This document shows, piece by piece, positions 1 through 11,259 of a stretch of 64,000 nt of DNA; positions within the stretch are counted from its first letter, which is position 1, and each line of letters opens with the position of its first letter. Origin of the DNA: Dyella dinghuensis (GTDB taxonomy: Bacteria; Pseudomonadota; Gammaproteobacteria; Xanthomonadales; Rhodanobacteraceae); assembly GCF_003977615.1 (NCBI RefSeq), contig NZ_RYZR01000005.1:682001-746000 (forward strand), read 5' to 3'. The translations under genes and the position numbers were made by a program. The notes beneath the pieces were generated by a model. That model searched no databases. It was not told the DNA's origin and was given only the letters and a program-made list of their open reading frames with translations.

Positions 1-107
1 TGGGACGATGACGGCGCACTGCTTGAAGAGGCGGGTGCAGCGGTCTGCGTCCATGCCGGCATGGCGATGAAAAAAACCAGCAACCCTAAAGCCAAGCTCA
101 TACGCAT
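1..107 (-). CDS. N-terminal fragment of an exported protein (partial)
   Basis: A reading frame on the minus strand starts with ATG at 107 (a second in-frame ATG lies at 101) and runs off the left edge of the window. The first residues read MRMSLALGLLVFFIAMPAWT: a short basic start, a hydrophobic core and a likely signal peptidase site before QTAAPAS. After this comes a Ser/Ala/Pro-rich stretch. This is the pattern of a Sec signal peptide followed by a flexible linker. Only 35 codons are visible, so no family can be assigned. It lies downstream of icd on the same strand but beyond the icd terminator hairpin, so it probably has its own promoter in 108-233. Confidence 0.5.
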   Translation of the reverse strand, partial: MRMSLALGLLVFFIAMPAWTQTAAPASSSSAPSSS

Positions 108-233
108 GCGTGATGCTCCTGAATTGCTGGGAAGCGACTCATCGACGTCCTCACGATACTAACGACATCGTTGACGGCGCAGCGTTCCCGTACAAACGAG
201 CGGCGTTTCGACATCGGTCAAACAACCGTAAAA

Positions 234-260
234 AACAAAGGGCGCCGAGCGCCCTTTGTT
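234..260 (-). terminator. Rho-independent terminator of icd
   Basis: A perfect 12-bp stem (234-245 with 249-260, loop CGA) is followed on the minus strand by a T-rich run (the A run at 228-235 of the plus strand). It starts about 28 bases after the icd stop codon at 288. Confidence 0.85.
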
Positions 261-287
261 CACGCTACAACGATGTAATGGCAGCGA

Positions 288-2949
<2,662 letters not shown>

Positions 2950-3363
2950 ATGACCACGCGTATCGCCTCGCTTCTGATCACGATTACTGTGTTTGCCCTG
3001 GCCGGCTGTGCGGACGCACCGGCAGTCACGGTGCACCACTACACATCCGGCGAGATCAGCGCGAATGGCGGCCAGAGCGATGTGTCGGAGCGACCGCTCA
3101 CAGAGACGCAAGTCAATGCGCTGACCACCTGGATCAATACGCGTGGCGGCTGTTCCGGAATGAGCGCGAACATTCCCGATAAGCCAAGCCTGGACGTGCA
3201 GATGCACGAGGCGAACGGGCAGAGTTCCCATCTGTCGGTGTACACACGCGACGATGGTTCGTCCACGGCCTATCTATACCAGGGCAATCGTCTCGTACCG
3301 ATGCGCTGCCCGCTGACGAGCGCCGAGTTCGCCACGCTGAAGTCTGCACTCAACGCGCAGTAA
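2950..3363 (+). CDS. Small putative outer-membrane lipoprotein
   Basis: The 137-residue product begins MTTRIASLLITITVFALAGC, a lipoprotein signal peptide ending in the lipobox LAGC, so the mature protein would be acylated on Cys-20. The mature part is polar and contains two further cysteines (in RGGCSG and MRCPL) that could form a disulfide in the periplasm. The start at 2950 is preferred over the upstream GTG/ATG options because it gives the lipobox signal and follows a GGGGAC ribosome-binding site. No catalytic motif or named family was recognised. It has no close operon partner; the next gene starts 97 bases downstream. Confidence 0.65.
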   Translation: MTTRIASLLITITVFALAGCADAPAVTVHHYTSGEISANGGQSDVSERPLTETQVNALTTWINTRGGCSGMSANIPDKPSLDVQMHEANGQSSHLSVYTRDDGSSTAYLYQGNRLVPMRCPLTSAEFATLKSALNAQ

Positions 3364-3460
3364 TCGTTTTCGACGATCGCGCAGCGGCTTGGCCGCTACA
3401 TAGGCATACATCGGCAGATCCGGTTAGTATCCGGATGCTGTGCATGCCATGGGGAGCCGC

Positions 3461-3826
3461 ATGAACGGATTGAGCCAACGCATCGTCGATTTCATCGCCG
3501 AGCTGATGCCGCTGTATACGTTCCAGTTTGCCGACGGTCACGATTGCGCATTGTCGCTCGTGGACGGAACGCTGCTCATGCCCGTCGATGAGTCGAGCAG
3601 CGATCGCGACGAAGGTTGGGTTGTCGTGTTGTGGCAAGGCGATGCGCAACGCCGCTCGGAAGTGCCTGGTCCGTTGATGGCTTATCAGGCAGCACTGCGT
3701 TGCGCCGAGTTTCATGGTGTCGGCCGACTGCCTGCTGAAGTTGCCGCGCATCGACATATTCTAATTACACGACTGCGCGAGATCTGCGGCGATCTGTTGC
3801 ATATCGAAATGGCGACGCGTTTTTGA
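3461..3826 (+). CDS. Hypothetical cytosolic protein
   Basis: A 121-residue acidic protein starting MNGLSQRIVDFIAELMPLYT, with a GGGGAG ribosome-binding site 8 bases upstream of ATG at 3461. There is no signal peptide or membrane segment. Sequence such as FADGHDCALSLVDGTLLMPVDES suggests a small alpha/beta domain, but I do not recognise the family. Two upstream in-frame ATGs exist (from 3440) but lack a ribosome-binding site. It may share a transcript with the lipoprotein gene 97 bases upstream. Confidence 0.55.
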   Translation: MNGLSQRIVDFIAELMPLYTFQFADGHDCALSLVDGTLLMPVDESSSDRDEGWVVVLWQGDAQRRSEVPGPLMAYQAALRCAEFHGVGRLPAEVAAHRHILITRLREICGDLLHIEMATRF

Positions 3827-4556
3827 GCTGCGACTGATCGCGCTTATCACTCATCGATAATACAAAGGTTGTTCTTTGTATCGATCGCGCAATGCGACTC
3901 GGTACGCGATTGTATTCGCGTCATAGCGAATGGACCAGGCAGACCTTGTTTCGTGACGTGCAACGACAACACGTCGCGCGATGAAAACATCCATCGCCAT
4001 CAAGCAGTGTTGCAACGCGACAAACGTTCAGCATTGCTGTGAGCATGTGCGCTCATATCCGTTAAACGAAGCCCGGGAGCGCACATTATTTTCGTGAAAG
4101 GTTTCTTCACGTTGCATAAGCGCGACGTTATTGGTTGCGCGCAACCGTGCAATGACTCGTAAGCGTTATGTAGCCGCTTAATGTTCACGACAGCGAGCCC
4201 ATTTCGATAGCACGTCATAACTTATTGATTCGTCGGCATCGCTTAATTAAAGCCAATTCAGAATCCAAATAAAGCCAATTCAGAATTTATTTCACCACGA
4301 CTTTTGGCACATAAAACTGACGCATGCCTGACACGCGCATTCAAAAAAGCAAACTAAGCAAATAATTTTTTATGTGTATGTGTTGATAAAAAAGTGTTGA
4401 TGACAGAAACGTTTGGACTATGCTCAATTTTCCAAACGGGAATTTGTTTGGATAGCGATGAATTCTCTTTACCCCACCCACAGAGAATCATCGCCTAGGC
4501 AAGGGGAATTGCTAAACGTCTAACCCCAACCAGACGAAAATCTAGGGAGCACAACA
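3827..4556. other. Long AT-rich upstream region of a TonB-dependent receptor gene
   Basis: 730 bases without a credible gene. The part from about 4200 to 4450 is clearly more AT-rich than its surroundings, as expected for a promoter/operator region. It holds an exact 17-base direct repeat (4248-4286, separate entry). No terminator for the upstream hypothetical gene was found. Confidence 0.6.
4248..4286. promoter_or_regulatory. Tandem 17-base direct repeat, candidate operator
   Basis: TAAAGCCAATTCAGAAT occurs at 4248-4264 and again, without mismatch, at 4270-4286. The period is 22 bp, about two helical turns, which places both copies on the same DNA face. It sits about 270 bp upstream of the receptor start codon in an AT-rich segment. 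A regulator binding as two units side by side is a reasonable inference; which regulator is unknown. Confidence 0.5.
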
Positions 4557-7500
4557 TTGAACACACAACATCAAAAGATCGCGATAGCGATCCGCACAGC
4601 ATTGGCACTGGGGAGTCTTGCACTAACAACGGTCGCGGTTGCACAAACCGCAGCACCTGCTCAGCAGCAACCGGCATCGACAACACCCCAGACGTCGACG
4701 TCCGACACTGCTACTCCAACGAATGGACAGGCACCGCCTGCCAGCACAGCACCTCAAAATTCAAAAACGTTGCAGACAGTGACCGTGACCGGCTCGCTGA
4801 TTCGCAACGTTGATGTGGAAACGGCGCAACCTGTTACCGAACTCTCGCACGAGCAAATCCAGCAACAGGGTTTCGTCAGCGTAGGTCAGATTCTGCAGAA
4901 CGTTTCTTCGGTTGGTTCTTCCGGCACCAGCCAACAAAGTTCGCTCGGCGGCATCGTCGGCCAATATGCAAGCCTGCGCGGCTTGGGTGCGCCACGCACG
5001 TTGATCCTCGTCGATGGCGAACGCTATACCACCGACATCTTCGGGCAGACCGACCTGAGCACCATTCCGAGTTCGCTTATCGATAGCGTTGAAATTCTGC
5101 AGGACGGTGCGTCGTCCACATACGGTTCCGACGCCATCTCAGGCGTGATCAATATCCACACCAAGAATGTGGACGGCCTTTATCTCGATACGTACAACAG
5201 CACTTACTCGCCGGGTAACTTCGGCAAGCAAAGCCAGTTCAGTCTGACCGGTGGCAAGAAATTCTCGCGCGGTTCGTTCACGTTCAACATGACCGTGCAG
5301 AACACTAACCAGATACTGTCCAGCCAAGCCTGGTTCAGTAAGAACGGTTATTTCAGCTTCCCGAACATGCCAGGCTCGGTGGGACCATCGGACTACGGCA
5401 CCATTCTTGGGGTCAATGGCACACCGCTCGCCAATCCGTTGACTGTCAACATGGGCCAGAACGGGCTTGATCTCGCCAACTACCATGTCAACACGTTCGG
5501 CGTTCAATACCCTTCGCCGTATTACGCCAACGACTATTACAACTCGGCAGGCCTGGAAACGTTGGAGCCGGACAGCCGTTTGCGGTCGTACACGTTGAAG
5601 GGCGATTTCAAAGTCACCGACCACATCACCGCGAAGTTCACCGGCACGTATAACACCAACAACTCCACCGACTATATCGGCGGCTATCCGCTGAGCTCGT
5701 TGACGCCCGCCAACGGTGTAAATCTCGCCAACGCGCTGGGTTTGCCAGCCGGCAGCCTCGGATCGGCCTGGTTCCCATCGCTGTCGGCAAACAGCTATTA
5801 CAACCCCATGCCCGGCAATGCCCTGCAATTCAGCCTGCCGTTGCAAGAACCCAATCGCGTCGACACCAACAACATCAAGCAGGAAGGGTTCCGCACTGGC
5901 CTGGAAGGCGACTTCTCGCTCGGTGAGAACGAATTCAACTGGGATGTTAACTACGGCGACTACCGCTATATCCAGGATAGCGGCGGTCCTGGCAATCTGA
6001 ATCTGGTGCATTTGTATAACGCCCTTGGTCCCTCGTTCATGAGTGCCGGCGGTCAAGTGCTGTGCGGCACGCCAAGCAACGTGATTGCCGGGTGCGTTCC
6101 GCTCAATCCATTCTCCGGTGCAGGCGGTCTTACGCCGGCCGAATTGAATTACCTCAACTACACCTACTTCACTCACTCGTGGAGTGAGCAGCGTGAAACC
6201 AAGGCCGACTTGAGCGGTGACATGTTTACCTTGCCGAAGGCGTTGGGCGAGGGTGACGCGACGTTCGCTATCGGCGCCGATCACCGCGATGTTTCCGGTG
6301 GCGTGACGCCCGACAGCTATACGCAGCAAGGCTTGAACACCAACCTGCAGCAGAACCCGGGTGAAGGTTCGTACGGTATCAACGAAGCGTACGCCGAAAT
6401 CAACCTGCCGTTGTTGAAGGATATGGCCGGCGCGCAGTTGCTGGACTTCGACGTCTCGCATCGCTACTCGCACTACACCAACTTCGGCACCACCAACAAC
6501 AATTCGTACAAGCTGTCGTACAAGCCGATCGATGATCTATTGCTTCGTGCCAGCTACGGTACCGGCTTCCGTGCAGGATCGATCTCCAACCTGTACGGCG
6601 GCACGATGCAGAGCTTCACCAACTACACCGATCCGTGCGACGTCAACTTCGGTCTGACGGGTGTGCCGGTGGTGGAACAACGCTGCTTGAACGGTTTCGC
6701 AAATCTGCCTGCGGTCGGCCCTGGGTTCACGCAGCTCAACACGAATGGTGTGCCGGTGACCGGCCCCAATACGACCAGCACCACGCCGTTCTATACCGGT
6801 GCCAATCCCAACCTGAAGCCGGAAACGTCCAAGAACTTTACGGCAGGTATCGTGTATAGCCCAAGCTGGTTCACGGGCTTCAACATCACCGCGGATTTTT
6901 ACCGTATCCGTGTCGACAACGTGATTACGTTGCCGTCCGCCGACAGCATCCTGAGCAACTGCTACCTGTTGGGTGAAGCCCAGCAGTGCGATCAGTTCTC
7001 GCGCTCTGCGACGAACGGTCAGATCGTCAACCTGTTACAGGCAGTGGTTAACGAAGGTTTTGTCGACGAACACGGTGCCGATCTCTCGGCAAGCTATCTG
7101 TTCCCGGACACCCCGATCGGCAAGTTCAAGATCGATACGAACGGCACCTACATCACGGAACTGCGTGAGCAGGATGTCACGGGTGGCCCCGTGGTCGACT
7201 ACAACATCGGCACCTACGATCCGATCCTCGGTCCGGTGTGGCGCTTCCGCGACACCACGAATCTCAACTGGTCGTGGGGCGCATGGAGTGCAACGTGGAC
7301 GATTCGTTACTTCTCCTCGCTGTCTGAATCCTGCCGACCGGATGAACCGGCACTCGACGAATACTTCCCGTGCACCAACCCCAATGGCAATGTGCAGGGG
7401 CAGCAATCGGGGATTTATCGTCAGGGCAGCCTGGCCTTCAACGATCTGCAGGTCAGCTGGAAGGCTCCGTGGAAGGGCCAAATCTCGCTCGGCGCCACAG

Positions 7501-7661
7501 ACGTCTTCAACCGCCGCGGACCATTCACCTACATCGGCGCGGAAAGCGTGATCGGTCCATTGGGCCCGACCGGTACGGACGGCTATACGCAATTCCCGTA
7601 TAACCCGCAGTACGACATCGGTCGTCAGATCTACCTGAAGTACACGCAGCAGTTGTTCTGA
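4557..7661 (+). CDS. TonB-dependent outer-membrane receptor
   Basis: A 1034-residue receptor for energised uptake across the outer membrane. In order it shows a signal peptide (about residues 1-29, ending TVAVAQ), a Gln/Pro/Thr/Ala-rich linker (about 30-70), a TonB-box-like LQTVTVTGSLI, a plug domain (with LRGLGAPRTLILVDGER and the conserved YGSDAISGVINI) and a long beta-barrel ending in the aromatic-terminated YTQQLF. The start is TTG at 4557, preceded by AGGGAG at a normal distance; no ATG is available near the signal peptide. The substrate cannot be read from sequence; receptors of this style in xanthomonads usually take up carbohydrate or peptide ligands. It is monocistronic and ends at a strong terminator (7728-7770). 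Confidence 0.92.
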   Translation: MNTQHQKIAIAIRTALALGSLALTTVAVAQTAAPAQQQPASTTPQTSTSDTATPTNGQAPPASTAPQNSKTLQTVTVTGSLIRNVDVETAQPVTELSHEQIQQQGFVSVGQILQNVSSVGSSGTSQQSSLGGIVGQYASLRGLGAPRTLILVDGERYTTDIFGQTDLSTIPSSLIDSVEILQDGASSTYGSDAISGVINIHTKNVDGLYLDTYNSTYSPGNFGKQSQFSLTGGKKFSRGSFTFNMTVQNTNQILSSQAWFSKNGYFSFPNMPGSVGPSDYGTILGVNGTPLANPLTVNMGQNGLDLANYHVNTFGVQYPSPYYANDYYNSAGLETLEPDSRLRSYTLKGDFKVTDHITAKFTGTYNTNNSTDYIGGYPLSSLTPANGVNLANALGLPAGSLGSAWFPSLSANSYYNPMPGNALQFSLPLQEPNRVDTNNIKQEGFRTGLEGDFSLGENEFNWDVNYGDYRYIQDSGGPGNLNLVHLYNALGPSFMSAGGQVLCGTPSNVIAGCVPLNPFSGAGGLTPAELNYLNYTYFTHSWSEQRETKADLSGDMFTLPKALGEGDATFAIGADHRDVSGGVTPDSYTQQGLNTNLQQNPGEGSYGINEAYAEINLPLLKDMAGAQLLDFDVSHRYSHYTNFGTTNNNSYKLSYKPIDDLLLRASYGTGFRAGSISNLYGGTMQSFTNYTDPCDVNFGLTGVPVVEQRCLNGFANLPAVGPGFTQLNTNGVPVTGPNTTSTTPFYTGANPNLKPETSKNFTAGIVYSPSWFTGFNITADFYRIRVDNVITLPSADSILSNCYLLGEAQQCDQFSRSATNGQIVNLLQAVVNEGFVDEHGADLSASYLFPDTPIGKFKIDTNGTYITELREQDVTGGPVVDYNIGTYDPILGPVWRFRDTTNLNWSWGAWSATWTIRYFSSLSESCRPDEPALDEYFPCTNPNGNVQGQQSGIYRQGSLAFNDLQVSWKAPWKGQISLGATDVFNRRGPFTYIGAESVIGPLGPTGTDGYTQFPYNPQYDIGRQIYLKYTQQLF

Positions 7662-7727
7662 TGCAGCCCATGCGTTGGCATGGATGGGCGACCATCCTGC
7701 CAATGCAACATCGACGCAGAAGCAACA

Positions 7728-7770
7728 AAACAAAACGCCTCCCCTGCTTGCAAGGGGAGGCGTTTTGTTT
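7728..7770. terminator. Bidirectional rho-independent terminator
   Basis: A perfect 18-bp stem (7728-7745 with 7753-7770, 7-base loop) with A/T-rich flanking ends lies between the convergent receptor gene and the RND pump gene mdtC. It can serve both strands. Confidence 0.9.
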
Positions 7771-7807
7771 ATGACGGTGACATGTTTTTGTAACCCGACG
7801 CGGAAGC

Positions 7808-10800
7808 TCAGCCAAATCCTTTTGCCGAATACGGGCGTGCGCCAGTGCGCCGCTCGCGTCTACGTGCACGCCGCGCCGCCCAGCGTTCGCCCAGACAGGA
7901 GAAGACAACGTAAAGCGCCGGCGTGCTGAGCAGCGTCAGGCTCTGCGAAATCAACAAACCGCCGATCAAGGCGATACCCAACGGACGGCGCAGATCCGAA
8001 CCTTCGCCCATGCCTACGGCGATGGGAATGGCCGCAAGAATCGCCACCATCGTCGTCATCATGATCGGACGGAAGCGCACGAGACTTGCTTCACGCGCCG
8101 CTTCCAGCGGTGATTTGCCATGCTCGCGCTGCGCGACCAAGGCGAAGTCGATCATCATGATGGCGTTCTTCTTCACAATACCGATCAACAGCACCAGCGC
8201 GATCTGCGCGATAACGGATAGCTCCGTATTAGTGAACCACAGCGCCAGCAACGCACCCACGCCAGCTGCAGGCAACGTAGAAAGAATGGTGACCGGATGA
8301 ATCAGACTTTCATACAGAATGCCGAGCACGATGTAGACGGTGACGATGGCACCGAGCACCAGCCACAACATGCCGCTCTGCGATTGCTGGAAGCGACGGA
8401 AATCGCCACCCACATCGAGCTTGATATCGCCCGGCATACGCATGTTGTTAGCCGTCGCCTGCACGATCTGCAATGCCTCGCCCATGCTCGAACCGGGCGC
8501 GAGATTGAAGCTCAGGTCCATCGTCGTGTACTGATTCATGTGCGACACCTGCGTCGGCGCAAGGCCCGGCTTCTGTTCCGCAAAGGCGGAGAGCCTCACC
8601 ATCTTGCCGTTGGTCGCTGGCACAAGAATGTCGTCGATGGAACGTGGCGTGGAGGTTTGCGAAGGTACGGCATTCACCACGACACGGTATTGGTTGAGAT
8701 CCGAATAAATCGTGCTGACCTGACGCTGGCCGAACGCGTCATAGATGACTGAGTCGATGGTGCCGATGTTCACACCCAGACGCGACGCTTTGTCGCGATC
8801 GACGACGATGTTCTGTTGCAAGCCTGCATCATCCAGATCGCTGCCGACGTCGCGCAGCTTGGGATTCTTTCTCAGCTCATCGACCAGCTTGGGCAACCAC
8901 GCCTGTAACTCGGCGGTGTCGTTACCCTGCAGCGAAATCTGATATTGCGCACCTTGATTGGTGCCTCCGCCGCCAAAGCTCGGCAAGTCCTGGATGGCAC
9001 GCAGGCGAACATTGAGGTCCGGATACTTGGCCGCTTTCGCGCTCAGGCGCGCGAGCGCCGTCAAGGTGTCGTCCTTGCGGCCCTGGGCATGCGTCTTCAA
9101 CTGAATATCGAACGAGCCCGATGCACCTTGTCGACTGCTGCCTAGACGAGAGCCCACGACAGCCACGTCGCGGTCACGCAACAGCATGTCGATCAATCGC
9201 TGCTGACGCGTTACGGAATCCTGGAAGGACACCGTTGCGCCAGACGTCGCGCGGCCACGCAGCAACCCGGTGTCCTGCGCCGGGAAAAGGCTGGTCTTGA
9301 TCTGGCCCGACATTGCGATCAGCACGGTCAAGCCGATCAGCATCAATGGCGTGAGCGAAAACAGCAACGCGTGTCGCAGGGAGAAATCCAGCGACACCTG
9401 ATAAAAGTTAAGCATGCCTTCGTGGAAGCGGTCCAGCATATGGCCGAGTTTCGACGGCTTTTCCGGCTCGCTGTGGCCACTCAGAAAATGACCGCACAAC
9501 GATGACGTCAGCGTCAGCGAAACAAGCGCCGACACCACGATCGCCGCCACCAGCGTCAAGGTAAATTCCTTGAAGAACATGCCGGTGATGCCGCCCATGA
9601 ACAACAACGGGATAAACACCGCAACCAACGAGGCAGTAATCGACACGATGGTGAAGCCGATCTCGCGCGCGCCCGTCAGTGCTGCATCGAGCCGGCTCAT
9701 GCCCTGATCGATATGACGAATGATGTTCTCGATCACCACGATCGCATCGTCCACCACGAAGCCGATCGCAATCACCAGCGCAAGCAGCGTCAGGTTGTTC
9801 AGCGTAAAGCCCCACGCATACATGATCACCGCCGCGCCAGCGAGCGAGAGCGGCACCGCCGCCGCGGCAATCAGCGTCGGCGCCCAGCGTCGCAGGAACA
9901 GCGCCATCACCATGACGACCATCGCCAGACTGATCAGCAGCGTAGCCTGCACTTCATGCAGCGATGCACGGATCGTCGGCGTGTCGTCGAAATACGGTGT
10001 GAGCGTCGTGCCGGGATGCAGGAAGCTCCGCAGCAGCGGCACTTCGGCATTCACACGATCGACGGTGCCGATGATGTTGGCGTTCGACTGCTTATAGACA
10101 TACATCAGGATCGCAGGCTTACCCTGGAACCAGGCTGCCTGGTACGCATCCTGCTGTCCGTCGTAAACCCTCGCGATATCCGACAGACGCACCGGCACGC
10201 CTTTGCCATTGGTCGAGATGACCAAGTTGGCGAAGTCGGCCGCCGAATGCAGATTGTCATTGGCCATCACGGCCATCGTGGTCTTGCCGTTGGACAGAAA
10301 GCCCTGCGGCTCGAACACGTTCGCGGCGGTCAGCGCGTTACGCAACTGATCGGGCGAGATGCCCATGGAATTGAGCGCGCGAACGTTCACATCCACGCGA
10401 ACGGCCGGTGTCGCGGCACCGAGAATATCGACTTCGGACACACCGCTTAGCTGACGCAAACGTTGCGCAAGCAGCGAATCAGCGACGTCGTAAAGATCGC
10501 GTGCCGATTGCGTATCCGAGGTCAGCGCAAACGCGATGATCGGGTCGTCGTTCGGGTTGGCTTTTTCGTAGCTCGGCGGGCTGTTGAGACCGGACGGCAG
10601 ATCGGGCGCTGCGGCGTTGATCGCCGCCTGCACGTCGCGTGCGGCGTCGTCGATGTTGCGGCCCGCATCGAACATCAACAGCACCTGCGTACTGCCGAGC
10701 GAGCTGGACGAACGCATGGTATCGATGCCCGGCACCTGACCCAGATGGCGCTCCAGCGGCGCGGCCACCGTGGCGGCCATGTTGTCTGCGCTGGCGCCGG

Positions 10801-10954
10801 CCTGGCTGGCGGTGACGAAGATGACGGGGAACTGCATGTCCGGCAGCGCGGAGACACCCAGCAGCGCGTAGCAGATGACACCGACCGCGAACACGCCCAT
10901 CGCCAGGAGTGAAGTGCCGATCGGGCGACGGATGAAGGGGCCGGAGATATTCAT
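7808..10954 (-). CDS. mdtC: RND efflux pump inner-membrane subunit, MdtC-like
   Basis: A 1048-residue proton-driven RND transporter. It starts MNISGPFIRRPIGTSLLAMG, the usual first membrane helix of this family, followed by a large periplasmic loop, helices 2-6 including the proton-relay motif in FVVDDAIVVIENI, a second periplasmic loop and helices 8-12 with GIVKKNAIMMIDFAL. It is the last gene of a three-gene minus-strand operon after an adaptor and a second RND protein, the arrangement of MdtABC/MuxABC pumps in which two different RND subunits form a heterotrimer. Known MdtABC substrates include novobiocin and bile salts; the substrate here is not known. No TolC-type channel gene lies in the window. 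Confidence 0.9.
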   Translation of the reverse strand: MNISGPFIRRPIGTSLLAMGVFAVGVICYALLGVSALPDMQFPVIFVTASQAGASADNMAATVAAPLERHLGQVPGIDTMRSSSSLGSTQVLLMFDAGRNIDDAARDVQAAINAAAPDLPSGLNSPPSYEKANPNDDPIIAFALTSDTQSARDLYDVADSLLAQRLRQLSGVSEVDILGAATPAVRVDVNVRALNSMGISPDQLRNALTAANVFEPQGFLSNGKTTMAVMANDNLHSAADFANLVISTNGKGVPVRLSDIARVYDGQQDAYQAAWFQGKPAILMYVYKQSNANIIGTVDRVNAEVPLLRSFLHPGTTLTPYFDDTPTIRASLHEVQATLLISLAMVVMVMALFLRRWAPTLIAAAAVPLSLAGAAVIMYAWGFTLNNLTLLALVIAIGFVVDDAIVVIENIIRHIDQGMSRLDAALTGAREIGFTIVSITASLVAVFIPLLFMGGITGMFFKEFTLTLVAAIVVSALVSLTLTSSLCGHFLSGHSEPEKPSKLGHMLDRFHEGMLNFYQVSLDFSLRHALLFSLTPLMLIGLTVLIAMSGQIKTSLFPAQDTGLLRGRATSGATVSFQDSVTRQQRLIDMLLRDRDVAVVGSRLGSSRQGASGSFDIQLKTHAQGRKDDTLTALARLSAKAAKYPDLNVRLRAIQDLPSFGGGGTNQGAQYQISLQGNDTAELQAWLPKLVDELRKNPKLRDVGSDLDDAGLQQNIVVDRDKASRLGVNIGTIDSVIYDAFGQRQVSTIYSDLNQYRVVVNAVPSQTSTPRSIDDILVPATNGKMVRLSAFAEQKPGLAPTQVSHMNQYTTMDLSFNLAPGSSMGEALQIVQATANNMRMPGDIKLDVGGDFRRFQQSQSGMLWLVLGAIVTVYIVLGILYESLIHPVTILSTLPAAGVGALLALWFTNTELSVIAQIALVLLIGIVKKNAIMMIDFALVAQREHGKSPLEAAREASLVRFRPIMMTTMVAILAAIPIAVGMGEGSDLRRPLGIALIGGLLISQSLTLLSTPALYVVFSCLGERWAARRARRRERRTGARPYSAKGFG

Positions 10955-10993
10955 GCTTGAATCAACGTACGAGGAGCGGATTGGTTGAAGCTT

Positions 10994-11035
10994 TCCCCCT
11001 CTCCCCTTTGGGGATAGGGCCGGGGTGAGGGGCCC
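10994..11035 (+). repeat. REP-like GC-rich repeat, copy 1
   Basis: About 42 bases containing CCCTCTCCCC...GGGG...CCGGGGTGAGGGGCCC, itself partly palindromic (CCCC/GGGG). The reverse complement matches 11198-11235 at most positions. This type of element is common between genes in proteobacteria. Confidence 0.65.
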
Positions 11036-11197
11036 ATCTCGCGTTGAAGCCCCATCCGAAGCATGCTCCGATTTCAGCCATCGCGAGTGTGTACCCGATC
11101 ACCGCAATCGTCTACCCGGAGAGGAGCGGACGCAAACGCGAAAAGCGCATAACTGTCTGGTTCTGCCGCGTTTGCTGATTTGAAGTTTCGCGAGTGT

Positions 11198-11235
11198 GGC
11201 CCCTCACCTCAATCCTCTCCCCAGAGGGGAGAGGA
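11198..11235 (-). repeat. REP-like GC-rich repeat, copy 2 (inverted)
   Basis: GGCCCCTCACCTC followed by an internal palindrome CTCTCCCC/GGGGAGAG, inverted relative to the copy at 10994-11035. It starts just downstream of the mdtB stop (minus strand), so it may stabilise the mdtB 3' end or reduce read-through into mdtC. Confidence 0.65.
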
Positions 11236-11259
11236 GGCGAATGCGAAAAGCACATCACT

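Larger units (their letters stand above)
10955..11259. other. Spacer between the two RND genes, holding an inverted repeat pair
   Basis: A 305-base gap inside an otherwise tight operon. It contains two copies of a GC-rich extragenic repeat in opposite orientation (10994-11035 and 11198-11235) and no gene. Transcripts crossing it could fold into a large stem-loop. Confidence 0.7.
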
